From Synechococcus sp. AG-670-A05 (lineage in GTDB: Bacteria > Cyanobacteriota > Cyanobacteriia > PCC-6307 > Cyanobiaceae): 43,029 nucleotides of DNA. A program made the position numbers and the translations under genes. Of the stretch, positions 1 through 7,715 are shown piece after piece. A model generated the notes under the pieces. The model had not been told where the DNA came from. It did no database searches and saw only the letters and a list, made by a program, of their open reading frames with translations. The stretch is taken from assembly GCA_003211535.1 (NCBI GenBank), contig QCSJ01000008.1:1-43029 (forward strand), written 5' to 3'. Every line of letters starts with the position of its first letter. Positions within the stretch are counted from its first letter, which is position 1.

Positions 1-349
1 AGAATTGGTCTGCTGGCAGGGAGTAGTTCAACGGCCAGAAATTCCGGTTCTGCCAGATCAACTGTCCTTCAAGCCGCCTAGCACTAATCACATCAACACT
101 GATCTACGACTGCTCCCTAATCCGGGATTGAAGTAATTGCACCCTAGGCAGCTGGGATCGATGGATGCAGTCTCGATAGGCTTCCGATCTGCAATCAGCA
201 CATCATGATGCAGTTCAGCAAATAGCGAAGCAGGTGTCCAGTAATCCTTGATACCTAGTGATATGAGTGGATCTCAAGCCTTATAGGGCCTACATTATGG
301 ACATACAAAGCAAGACCTCCAGGCACTGAGCCTGCTGCTGTTCAAAGAC
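1..349. other. non-coding start of accessory region
   Basis: No gene can be supported here. All frames on both strands are broken by stops and no protein family is recognisable. Bases about 21-50 loosely resemble the 5' half of a tRNA (a TAGTTCAACGG D-arm-like string), but no anticodon stem, T-arm or acceptor closure follows. The stretch lies directly before a broken integrase gene, so it may be the decayed edge of an integrated element; that is inference. Confidence 0.4.
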
Positions 350-1591
350 ATGCCCAACTACCTCATAAGACGCCAGGGCTTTTATGGATGGTACTTCCAG
401 CGTCATGTTCCTGCATTGATCTTAGAAGAGATCGGCTGTGCCATGTGGCGACGCAAGGCAGGCAAGAACCTGACTGAAGCCAAGAGAAATGCAGCTGCGT
501 TCATCAAGAGGCAGAGCGACTGATCCAACAGGACAGGGGGCAGCAGCTAACGCCAGAGAAAAAGCTCGCATAACCCATCTCGTGTGTGGATGAAGTGCAA
601 GCAAAACTGGATGCTCATGACCTCTTGCAGGAGACGTCACGAGTGCCCATACACTGAGTCAAAATGTGACCAGTCACTCCCAGGAATGAATAGCTGCATG
701 GACTGGCCCAGGACGTGCTCAGAGGCACTGCAAGGCCGATGAACACGGTTGCGGCGTAAGTTTCCCTTGCAGCTCAGTTGAAGAGCCCTTCACCGACCAC
801 ATCGTTCGAGTGGCACCGATACCTGACCAAATTGATGGCACACAGCGGCAGAGAGTACGTCCACCAGGTGAAAAGGGATAACGCCTTGGTCTGGAGAGCT
901 AGCGAGCTTCAGATGTGTCAGGCCTCAACAGTGAGAACACGCCTGAGGTTCCTGAATGGTCTGTTTGCCGTTGCTGGGAAGAGGGCTGGGTTCAGTCCAA
1001 CCCCTTGAAGGACTCACTAAGAGTGTCAAAGTAAGAGCTAAGAAGAAGGAGGTGATCTCCTTGGATAAAGAAGATAAGGACTTCTCCCAACTCCCTCAAC
1101 ACAACAAGCTGCTGCGGCATCTTCTCAGGTGGACCGGGTCATACGCATCAGAGGCAGCGGGTCTGAGGTGGGAGGACATCGACCTGCAGGAGGAGGTGAT
1201 CCACTTCAGGAGTCACGAAGCACGTCCCTTGAAGAACGACTTCAGCATCAGGACTGTTCCCATCCACACCAGGTTGCTTCCGATCTTTAGACAACAGCAG
1301 ATTGATGAGCCTTGCGAATGCTTTGTCTTCCCCTGGGTCTACAGCAAAACGAGAGTAAGGTGTGCTTAAGGATTGCATTGGTTACAGATCATTGGAGTTA
1401 GCCTGAAGGCAACCCGTGACTGGGCAGCAACGTGTCTCAGGTCTATGGATATCAACAAGTCAGTGATTAGCAGGTTGTTTGGACACACCCCAAAGACTCA
1501 GACAGGTGCCTTTGGAGCCGTGGGAATGGAGACGATGAGAAGAGGCTTAGAGCAACTGATCTGGGACCAGATAAATATCAATTTACATTAG
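350..1591 (+). pseudogene. broken tyrosine recombinase (phage-type integrase)
   Basis: Remains of an integrase of about 410 codons in several frames. Bases 350-523 encode MPNYLIRRQGFYGWYFQR and onward, matching the DUF6538 N-terminal domain of phage-like integrases. The frame then shifts (a continuation lies at about 513-573), and 778-1008 holds a core-binding domain (STVRTRLRFLNGLFAVA). Bases 956-1369 give the first half of the catalytic domain (EAAGLRWEDIDL) and 1373-1591 the second half (LFGHTPKTQTGAFGAV). Besides at least three frame breaks, three catalytic positions look lost: the first Arg is Tyr (codon 1142-1144), the box II His is Lys (1406-1408), and the nucleophilic Tyr is Phe (1511-1513). 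The box II Arg and the LxGH His remain. It cannot make an active recombinase. It once inserted or excised a mobile element, so the adjoining accessory region is probably that element's remains. Confidence 0.85.
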
Positions 1592-1712
1592 TGCCACCTT
1601 TAAAAGGCCTCAAAAAAAGACAACCATATCGATACACAAAAGACATACTTAAGGCACCTTCAAGGCCCTTCTAGGTATCGTCACGAGGACAGTAGGTTTG
1701 TTATCTGGTTCT

Positions 1713-2192
1713 ATGTCCAACAAATACACATTCGACACAGAGCCTTATGCCTTTGTAGCAGTCGAGAAAGATTAAGGCAAGTTCGAAAGCAGTTCGTTTG
1801 GGTATCAGATCTATGAAGAAACCTTGGAGCAAATTCACAGCGACAGGGTTGACCTGCTGATGTGGGCGAAGGAGAAGACCAAGGCGAAGAATCCGTGGGA
1901 GATTGAGACTCCATGGGATGACAAGGGGATCTACAAGTTCACCTACGGAACAGGAGATGGATCAAGAGCGCCAAAGCCTGAGCCTGTCTTCACTGATGTT
2001 AATGGAGAGAGACTGGACTAAGAGTAGCTATCAATAGCCAAACGTGGCTCAAGAGTCAGCCTGACTGTGGATCAGAAGCCACATATGATTGAGGACAAGA
2101 CTGGTAGATACTTCAAGGCAAACTTAGGGACCAGATTTCGAGACACTGAAATGAAGTACTGGAGGTGGGTTGCGGCCAAACGTGACCAATAA
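1713..2192 (+). pseudogene. decayed phage-like gene, possibly ssDNA-binding-protein-like
   Basis: One frame reads as protein for 480 bases apart from stops at 1773 (TAA), 2019 (TAA) and 2025 (TAG), ending at 2190 (TAA). The product starts MSNKYTFDTEPYAFVAVEKD, continues after the first stop with a Trp/Asp/Lys-rich part (NPWEIETPWDDKGIYKFTYG), and ends RGSRVSLTVDQKPHMIEDK followed by a basic tail. The first stop could be a CAA codon changed by one base. The order (an N-terminal Trp-containing part, then a GSxVxLxVxQKP strand and a Gly-containing turn) reminds me of phage gp2.5/DUF2815-type single-stranded-DNA-binding proteins, but this is a weak family guess. It sits 120 bases behind the broken integrase and probably belonged to the same element. 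The longest open piece from an ATG is 1824-2021 (65 codons). Confidence 0.45.
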
Positions 2193-2402
2193 TCTAAATG
2201 CTCTGGAAAATTCATCACCACTTGTTTCCACCGATTACATGCTAGTGTGATTGCTAATGGCGTGGTCAATCTACTCCTTTCAGGACATCCGCTAGAACTA
2301 CATCCTGTGATTGGCAATAATAATAAAGACGCGCTGTTTGCGCTTGTCAGGCAAGAGGCGAATGAGTACCTTGATCAAAAGCTGATTGAATCTCTTTCAT
2401 AA
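2193..2402 (+). pseudogene. open fragment of unknown function
   Basis: This stop-to-stop stretch of 69 codons is in the same frame as the decayed gene before it and reads like protein, for example VIANGVVNLLLSGHPLELHP then a polar C-terminus EANEYLDQKLIESLS. There is no ATG in frame; GTG at 2247 is the only plausible start and would give 51 residues. I do not recognise a family. It is either the tail of the upstream gene or a separate small gene that has lost its start. Confidence 0.3.
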
Positions 2403-2515
2403 AATCTCCTCCCTGACGTAATTAGAATTACTGATAGTTTGATAAGTCTTTGTAGCTGCTGATACTCGGCAGATGCACGAGGTTATAAAACAGTAGTACT
2501 AGAAGACTGACCTCA

Positions 2516-2530
2516 CCCCCCCCCCCCCCC
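2516..2530. repeat. poly-C tract, 15 bases
   Basis: Fifteen consecutive C bases in non-coding DNA. Such tracts change length by polymerase slippage and are also hard to sequence, so the exact count is uncertain. Confidence 0.9.
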
Positions 2531-2680
2531 TTACCGCCCTACTAGAGAAAGAAAAGAAAGAGAATATCCCCCTCTTCCAACCTATCTCCTCATCCCATTT
2601 CTCCTCCTACTCAGGATGTGATTAGAAATCACTCTCGTTTTCTATTTGGTGTGTCATCTCCTTATGGTCTGGTCCCATGA

Positions 2681-2717
2681 CCCTGTGCCTTGTGTGCTGG
2701 ACACCCAAGGCGCAGGG
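2681..2717. repeat. 12-bp imperfect inverted repeat (hairpin)
   Basis: The left arm CCCTGTGCCTTG (2681-2692) pairs with CAAGGCGCAGGG (2706-2717) with one G-T wobble. A further GTG/CAC triplet closes on a five-base loop (2697-2701). No T-run follows, so it is not a standard terminator. It could be a recombination or single-strand structure, part of a small RNA, or decayed repeat DNA. Confidence 0.7.
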
Positions 2718-2806
2718 CATATCCAACACAACCTCCCCTCTGACGTAAAGTCATAAACTATTATACTTATCCTTTTTATCCCCTGATGCTTGTTTCCCTC
2801 GTTTAG

Positions 2807-2941
2807 AATATTGAAAATGTTATTAGTGTAGATTCAAAGTGCCCCATCTGTAAGAAAAATGTGAGCAACATAAAAAGGGCGCCAACTTTTACTCTTGATA
2901 TCATCGCTCACGCTCGGTATAGGAGTAAAGGTTGCAGCTGA
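2807..2941 (+). pseudogene. short fragment with one CPIC cysteine pair
   Basis: An open stretch without an in-frame ATG reads NIENVISVDSKCPICKKNVS, then about 24 more residues to a TGA. The CPIC pair resembles half of a zinc-binding knuckle, but no second pair is present, so no family or function can be given. It lies just before the thioredoxin-like fossil in another frame and may be unrelated debris. Confidence 0.25.
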
Positions 2942-2948
2942 ACCGTAG

Positions 2949-3236
2949 AACAAACCAATTCCTGAGCCTACTTCAGAGTCCACACCAAAATCAATCAAAC
3001 TTGCAGATCAGCTAAGTAAAGTTGAACCTCTATTTTATGGTGCTGTTTGGTGTGCTGCCTACAAAGAACAATTGAGACTCATTGGCAAACAAGCAGGGAG
3101 AAAACTCAATTATATGGAATGTAGTATGCCAAACAAAAATCCGTCACAGGTAGAGCAATGTAAGGAAACAGATATTAAAGACATTCCAAGCTGGATAAAT
3201 CCAGGAACAAATAGTCTGGAAGGGCTCAGTCAATAA
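2949..3236 (+). pseudogene. fossil VKOR-type thioredoxin-like domain
   Basis: The open frame (95 codons, no start codon at its head) reads KLADQLSKVEPLFYGAVWCA, then AYKEQLRLIGKQAGRKLNYM, ECSMPNKNPSQVEQCKETDI and KDIPSWINPGTNSLEGLSQ. This matches the thioredoxin-like domain fused to, or working with, cyanobacterial vitamin K epoxide reductase homologues, whose pattern is FYGAxWCPHCxxQKxxFGxxA, then YVEC, a Cys, and YPTW with a SLEEL tail. Here the active-site WCPHC has become WCAAY (3048-3062): the second Cys is Tyr. The membrane VKOR part and the start are missing. The family oxidises protein thiols in the periplasm or thylakoid lumen; this copy should be inactive as a disulfide exchanger. 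Similarity is judged by eye. Confidence 0.6.
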
Positions 3237-4109
3237 ACAATCTGGATAGCTTGAGCAGGCTGTAGTTATATAAGTTTTTTGGCCAGATATACACATCCAC
3301 CAATTAATCTTAAAGCCTCTATACCAAACGAAAGGAGCGCCTTAGAAGAGGTGCTTGGTGTTTTTAGGATTTCAGGGATGGTGTAGACGATCCTCACTAA
3401 AGTTTATATTGGGTGCTTCCACGAAGCTTAACGTGTGATCACAAATGGACATCAATGAACCGTAGAATAGGAGTACCCTATCGGATGTGTGTCGGTGATC
3501 ATCTCCGGCTGGAAACTTTACGCACATCATGTAGTCCAAATCCTCATACCGTCATCATGAAATTCACAAACGAGACAACTGTCGAACGGATCATGGCCTA
3601 CTTCTGACAGTCATCCACGTCTCAGGATCAGACGAAAACACAGTCTTGGCTGACTACCCAGAAGTCAGGCGGCTCTGGGATGTCTCCTTAGATGTCGGTC
3701 CCCTGTTGCCGATCTGAACACGTCTGGACGACGTACCACACGCGACTACCACCTCTCACCCATATACTGATTCACAGAGAAATGGCAAACAACAATACGG
3801 CGCTCAGCGTCCAGGAAGAGGAGTAGTTTACGTTTGGGACTTATGCTGTGAAATAAGTCAGAGAACTTACGGTACCAAGAATTCCCTCAGATATTGTGAC
3901 TGGAGACAATTGGAGAAAAAAGACTAAGAGATATGCAAATCGCTCGTCTTTGAAGCATCAATAATTGATTTATAGGCCCATCTGACGTGAATCGCCTTCC
4001 GAATATCGTCTTTGTCAGCGTTACTGCAAACAACAGATGTAAGCCTGTATCGACCGCTACACGGCTGGGAACATGAAACGACTCAAATGAGTCTTTAATC
4101 TATTTTATC
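3237..4109. other. long stretch without supported gene
   Basis: No gene is supported. Two open stretches exist: 3413-3607 (64 codons from a TTG, no recognisable family) and about 3535-3717 in another frame without a start (ending LADYPEVRRLWDVSLDVG and LLPI), which reads more like real protein but is unassigned. A possible terminator lies at 3336-3365. The rest is stop-rich. Confidence 0.4.
3336..3365 (+). terminator. possible rho-independent terminator
   Basis: AGCGCCT (3336-3342) pairs with AGGTGCT (3349-3355), including one G-T pair, around a six-base loop. TGGTG and then five T (3361-3365) follow. It could have ended the transcript of the decayed gene at 2949-3236. The stem is modest and the T-run is offset. 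Confidence 0.3.
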
Positions 4110-4610
4110 GTGGATAAGCGCGCCTTCTGTGAGTCGTTGTTGGTCCAGCTGGGCCTGGAGTCTTTCGGTACCAATGCGACTATCACCAGAATTCGTGGCT
4201 TTGATGGAGTTGCACCATCCCAGAGTAACAACTTCTGTTGTGTTGATGCCACAGAAAAGCTCTCCGAATTCAGGGGATTGATTGAGATCAATGATTGTCA
4301 ATATTGCTTTATTGCACAGATCAATTCCGATGATCAGCACCGTGCGCGGTTCATTCCAACCCAGGAAGTGCTTGAGGAGCCCTCAGGAGCGCCACGCAAA
4401 ATGCAACCGATCATTCAAGAGATGATCCTTGGCCGCAAACTTGGGGTGATGTTGATTCCTGAGTGTGAAGACGACGCAGTTGACGTGATTGCAGGTTTGG
4501 TTGAACAAGGGTTTCAGGATCTAGCCTCACAATACCGGGATTTCATCATCGGCCAGTTGGATAAAGCAACGGCCAAGTCCTCGGCCGGGTCTTCTACCTT
4601 CATGAAATGA
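4110..4610 (+). CDS. hypothetical protein, 166 aa
   Basis: An uninterrupted frame starts at GTG 4110 (no in-frame ATG near by; the upstream frame is closed by TAA at 4095). The protein is soluble and mixed in charge, with no signal peptide or membrane segment. It starts MDKRAFCESLLVQLGL, has a middle segment with FCCVDATEKLSEFRGLIEIN, and ends in a helix-like DDAVDVIAGLVEQGFQDL part followed by a Ser/Ala-rich tail. I do not recognise a family. Base and codon use are closer to the core genome than the wreckage around it, and it is the only intact gene of normal size in the first 6.6 kb, so it is probably under selection or recently acquired. No operon partner is visible. Confidence 0.7.
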   Translation: MDKRAFCESLLVQLGLESFGTNATITRIRGFDGVAPSQSNNFCCVDATEKLSEFRGLIEINDCQYCFIAQINSDDQHRARFIPTQEVLEEPSGAPRKMQPIIQEMILGRKLGVMLIPECEDDAVDVIAGLVEQGFQDLASQYRDFIIGQLDKATAKSSAGSSTFMK

Positions 4611-4882
4611 CCCAAAGTACAACCTCAGCAACAGAGTGAAACAGGGTCTCTATACCTTCACCTGAATTTAGGTAACATTTGATAAATCGACACTCAGCAA
4701 GTATTTGACGAAACCGATTGAGTGGACATCCGTATCATCATAAGGGTCAATGCTGAACTAGTAACTAACATTGTTTCAAGGGAGTGAATCGCTGCCATCC
4801 TGCTTAGGGTGTTGCTCCTGAACCTTGTTCAAAAGCAATTAGTGGTAAAAAAAACTACCTGCAAGTTCCGCAACCACCTCCA

Positions 4883-4981
4883 ATGCCAATTGACAGTACT
4901 GATAAGAAGCTCAATCGAAAGACTCTTCTGATTGCGGTCTGGGCCTGTTTACTGCTGTTCACCATGTACAAAGCTGGTTAA
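4883..4981 (+). CDS. very small putative membrane protein, 32 aa
   Basis: ATG 4883 to TAA gives MPIDSTDKKLNRKTLLIAVW and ACLLLFTMYKAG: a polar, Lys-rich head, then one hydrophobic segment (residues 14-28). The layout suggests a single-pass membrane protein with the charged end in the cytoplasm. The same frame is open back to about 4808 without a start. Only 4 bases separate it from a second mini gene of the same plan. No clear Shine-Dalgarno sequence precedes it. Function unknown. Confidence 0.4.
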   Translation: MPIDSTDKKLNRKTLLIAVWACLLLFTMYKAG

Positions 4982-4985
4982 CCAC

Positions 4986-5075
4986 ATGGCATCAAATAGA
5001 AAGCTGAAGAAAGCAAAGCTCTTTATAGTAGCTATTGCCCTATCCATAGTTACTTTGTTGTTCGAGTCTTTCTGA
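4986..5075 (+). CDS. very small putative membrane protein, 29 aa
   Basis: ATG 4986 to TGA gives MASNRKLKKAKLFIVAIALS and IVTLLFESF: eleven mostly basic residues, then a hydrophobic segment to the end. It follows the preceding mini gene by 4 bases and has the same basic-head/hydrophobic-tail plan, as though the two were co-translated. It could also be chance, because short hydrophobic ORFs are easy to find. Function unknown. Confidence 0.38.
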   Translation: MASNRKLKKAKLFIVAIALSIVTLLFESF

Positions 5076-5161
5076 TTTAGACGTCAATCAAACTTGCGGA
5101 TCTCACCTGCCACCGCAGCCGCTTCAACCCTTGGGTCGATTACCTATGGTAAAAAGTGTAA

Positions 5162-5167
5162 TATAAT
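5162..5167 (+). promoter_or_regulatory. possible -10 promoter element
   Basis: A perfect TATAAT lies 72 bases before the ATG of the 51-aa mini gene at 5240. No convincing -35 box is seen at 16-18 bases upstream. A chance match in AT-rich DNA is possible. Confidence 0.3.
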
Positions 5168-5239
5168 GAATCTACATTGATTGACCATGCATTCGATACA
5201 GCAACGCCAAACAAAGCAAGTGATGATTGAGGAGGCACG

Positions 5240-5395
5240 ATGCATCAATCAATGTATCATGGAACACTCATGAAGAACAACACTCTTGGCTCAGACCGTT
5301 TAATTTGGGGAGGGGTATTCGTTGGATGGCTATTGGGTATATCAACGATGTTGCTACTTGGCTACACACCTGATAACTGCTTCATCTCCAACTGA
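5240..5395 (+). CDS. small putative membrane protein, 51 aa
   Basis: ATG 5240 is preceded by a strong Shine-Dalgarno sequence (GAGGAGG, ending 5 bases before the start), the best ribosome site in this part of the window. The product has a polar head (MHQSMYHGTLMKNNTLGSDR), then one hydrophobic segment with GGVFVGWLLGISTMLLLG, and a short tail YTPDNCFISN. It looks like a single-pass membrane protein. A 28-codon ORF (5187-5273) overlaps its start in another frame and could be a leader or chance. No family recognised. Confidence 0.55.
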   Translation: MHQSMYHGTLMKNNTLGSDRLIWGGVFVGWLLGISTMLLLGYTPDNCFISN

Positions 5396-5454
5396 AACGA
5401 ATACGGTTTCAATTTGCACTACGCAGGTAGTAAAAACACTAATTGCTAACAAAG

Positions 5455-5509
5455 CTAGATGACGCTTTGCCTTCATCTTCCCGGCTGGGGCAAACGTGAT
5501 GTTATCTAG
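5455..5509. repeat. two-part inverted repeat (hairpin)
   Basis: The outer arms CTAGAT (5455-5460) and ATCTAG (5504-5509) pair perfectly. Inside them CGCTTTGCC (5463-5471) pairs with GGCAAACG apart from one bulged C, and a 17-base loop remains. The asymmetric spacer between the stems weakens it. It could be a structured RNA or chance. Confidence 0.45.
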
Positions 5510-5966
5510 TGAAAAAACAATTCTCTAGCCTTTTATCAACTTAACTTTTTAGGATGTTCGTGTCAACAGCGGAGGAAATCCCTCGATGTTCTTCACAACT
5601 GCAACATGCTGGAAGCAGGAATCCATCCATCTAGTTTGCCGCCTCCGAGCAGGACATGGAGCTGCGAGGTTCAGATGCCATTGAGGGTATTGGCCCCCGT
5701 TAGGCAAGAGAAACTGTGCCCATTAAGGCAAAAAGAGTGAAGTCATTTATCCAAGGGATACCATTTCCACCACGTATGCAGTAGAGAGCTTTAATACCAC
5801 CACCTATGTGAGGCGAGTCATAGCCCCCTGTTAAGCAAAGTGACATTCCATTAAAGTCTTCTTGCAAGCGACATTCCATGGGCTTCTTGTTAAGAGGGTG
5901 TCGTGTTTGAGGAACAGTGGCCTGAATGGCTATTGAGATCAAAGTAAGCGCATTTACCTTTGTGAT

Positions 5967-5998
5967 AGTCGGTCTAAGAACCCACTGGCAGACCGACT
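5967..5998. repeat. perfect 9-bp inverted repeat
   Basis: AGTCGGTCT (5967-5975) and AGACCGACT (5990-5998) are perfect reverse complements around a 14-base spacer. No T-run follows on either side. It could be an operator, a hairpin or old element debris. Confidence 0.65.
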
Positions 5999-6626
5999 GC
6001 AGCGCAGGATCAGTTACGGTTTGTTAGTGTGATATCGAGCAGTGATATCTCCAGATGCCTGAACTGTTCAGATCAAATCGAGCCATCAAGGTATCCCCCT
6101 GGATAAGTTAAAAACAGTAAAGGAATTTCACATAATTTTCTGAAGGCACTCCTACTCGCTTCGAGGTGTGAATTTCTCCATTAGATGGTCCCTCGCCTCC
6201 TAAAAAATAGTGCAATTCCTCGCTCATTAGAGAGGGAGGAGGGAGTACCCGTCACCCTGGTGCTGTTTTGAGTCAAATGGAGGCCTTCCTGAGGAGATTA
6301 ATGATAATGGATAAGTCCTAGTCCTTGTATTTTCTATTCTTTTCACATCAAATTTAGGTGCTGAATTAGGCTCCATTTAGAGAAGAATAGTGGCTTTATA
6401 ATCCCAATTGCTGTTGATCTCACTAGGGTTGAGCCAAGTGACGGGGCTGGCTGGCCGAGCTGGCATGCGGCGGCGGGCGAGATCGGTGCGTTTTCTTTTT
6501 TTATTTGTGCGTCGGAAGGGGCTAGGCAGAATAAACAAGACAGGTCCATGGGTCCATTGAATCTGGGCCTACATTGGTGGCTCACAGATTTGTCTAAACC
6601 CACTGCAAACACAAGTCTTTCAAGGC

Positions 6627-7715
6627 ATGATCGCGTTCAGCAAATATCAGGGACTTGGCAATGACTTTCTGATCCTGGAAGGTCGCCAAGGTCAGTTGCC
6701 GAAATCGATCACCGAACCGGATCCAACCTGGGTCAGGCAGGTTTGTGATCGACGCTTCGGAATCGGTGGTGATGGCTTGATCCTTGCCATGCCATCCCAG
6801 GGGCAAGGGGATCTGCGTATGCGGATTTTCAACGCCGATGGCAGCGAGGCGGAGATGTGCGGCAATGGCATCCGCTGCCTGGCCCGTTTTCTCGCGGACA
6901 GCGATGGTGACACCCCTGGCAAAAGCTGGTCGATCGAGACGCCGGCGGGCCTGATTCGTCCAGAGCTGCAGAGCGATGGTCAGTTGCTCGTTGACATGGG
7001 TGCGCCCTTTCTCGAACCCTCAAGCATTCCCACAGCACTGCCGTTGGTGGACGGTTTGGCACGGGGAGTGGCCGAGCTGGCAGAGCAATCCCTCGATGTG
7101 GCTGCCGTTGGGATGGGAAACCCACACGTCGTGGTGCCTGTGGATGACCTCAGCTCAATTCCTTTTGATGCGTGGGGTGCGGCCCTGGAAGTTCATCCTC
7201 TGTTCCCGGCTAAGACCAACGTGCATTTCCTGCAGGTTCACGCCCGTGATCGTCTTGAGATTCGCGTCTGGGAACGTGGTGCGGGCCGAACGTTGGCCTG
7301 TGGAACGGGAGCTTGCGCCACTCTTGTGGCAGCGGTACTGCTTGATCTTGCCGATAACCGTGCCGAGGTGATGCTGCCCGGTGGACCGCTGCAGATCGCC
7401 TGGCCTGGACGCAGCGGTTCCGTCTTGATGACGGGGCCTGCCGTGGCTGTGTTCGATGGAGTGTTGTCACCGGATCTGATGCCGGCTTGGGAGGTCGCAA
7501 TGGCCGAACCATCAGCAGCAGCAGGCAAGGCTCCGTTCGACTGCTCTAGTGACTGTGTGAACGGTTGCCAACAACCAGACAACTGTTTGCGTGATGCCGC
7601 CCAGCAGCAGGTTCAGGCCTTCCTGAACAGCACCTCCTTGGACGCCATGCTGAATCTGGCCAGTGACTCTTTGGAGCAACGGACCCAAGCTCGGCTTGAG
7701 CGTGACACCCTCTGA
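6627..7715 (+). CDS. dapF: diaminopimelate epimerase with Cys-rich C-terminal tail
   Basis: Converts LL- to meso-diaminopimelate, the last step before lysine and a precursor of peptidoglycan, in the cytoplasm. The two catalytic cysteines are in place: C78 in AEMCGNGIRCLARF and C225 in GRTLACGTGACAT. The N-terminus FSKYQGLGNDFLILEG is typical and ATG 6627 gives the usual length before it. The standard enzyme has about 280 residues and ends near VAVFDGVL. This ORF continues without a stop to 362 residues, adding a tail with C306-x3-C310-x3-C314-x5-C320 and then an Ala/Leu-rich helix. The tail could be a fused small protein (an internal ATG at 7501 could start it separately). The gene overlaps the next by 14 bases, so the two are probably co-transcribed. 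Confidence 0.95.
   Translation: MIAFSKYQGLGNDFLILEGRQGQLPKSITEPDPTWVRQVCDRRFGIGGDGLILAMPSQGQGDLRMRIFNADGSEAEMCGNGIRCLARFLADSDGDTPGKSWSIETPAGLIRPELQSDGQLLVDMGAPFLEPSSIPTALPLVDGLARGVAELAEQSLDVAAVGMGNPHVVVPVDDLSSIPFDAWGAALEVHPLFPAKTNVHFLQVHARDRLEIRVWERGAGRTLACGTGACATLVAAVLLDLADNRAEVMLPGGPLQIAWPGRSGSVLMTGPAVAVFDGVLSPDLMPAWEVAMAEPSAAAGKAPFDCSSDCVNGCQQPDNCLRDAAQQQVQAFLNSTSLDAMLNLASDSLEQRTQARLERDTL

Larger units (their letters stand above)
2403..2806. other. non-coding stretch with C15 tract and hairpin
   Basis: No gene is supported. The stretch contains an uninterrupted run of 15 C (2516-2530), a pyrimidine-rich part (about 2565-2610) and a strong hairpin at 2681-2717, listed separately. Short AT-rich strings near 2760-2780 could be promoter debris, but nothing is specific. 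Confidence 0.5.
5396..6626. other. 1.2-kb stretch without supported gene, several hairpins
   Basis: No protein gene is supported. An 80-codon minus-strand frame at 5700-5942 has no family signature, and neither does an 89-codon minus frame at 6343-6612. Inverted repeats lie at 5455-5509 and 5967-5998 (listed). A weaker one pairs TCCCTCGCCTCC (6189-6200) with GGAGGAGGGA (6235-6244). A 14-codon ORF at 6277-6321 (MEAFLRRLMIMDKS) has no clear meaning. The last 150 bases become GC-richer, leading into dapF, and must hold its promoter, although no clear boxes are seen. Confidence 0.45.

Noticed and set aside
15-60. tRNA-like string (TAGTTCAACGG) near the window start
   Set aside because: No anticodon stem, T-arm or acceptor closure can be formed; at best a fragment.
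3413-3607. 64-codon ORF from a TTG
   Set aside because: Odd composition, no ribosome site, no family; probably chance.
5700-5942. 80-codon minus-strand ORF
   Set aside because: No start context or domain. It contains short repeated bits (TGGAATGTC) but nothing recognisable.
6343-6612. 89-codon minus-strand ORF before dapF
   Set aside because: Cys/Pro-rich without pattern; lies where the dapF promoter must be.
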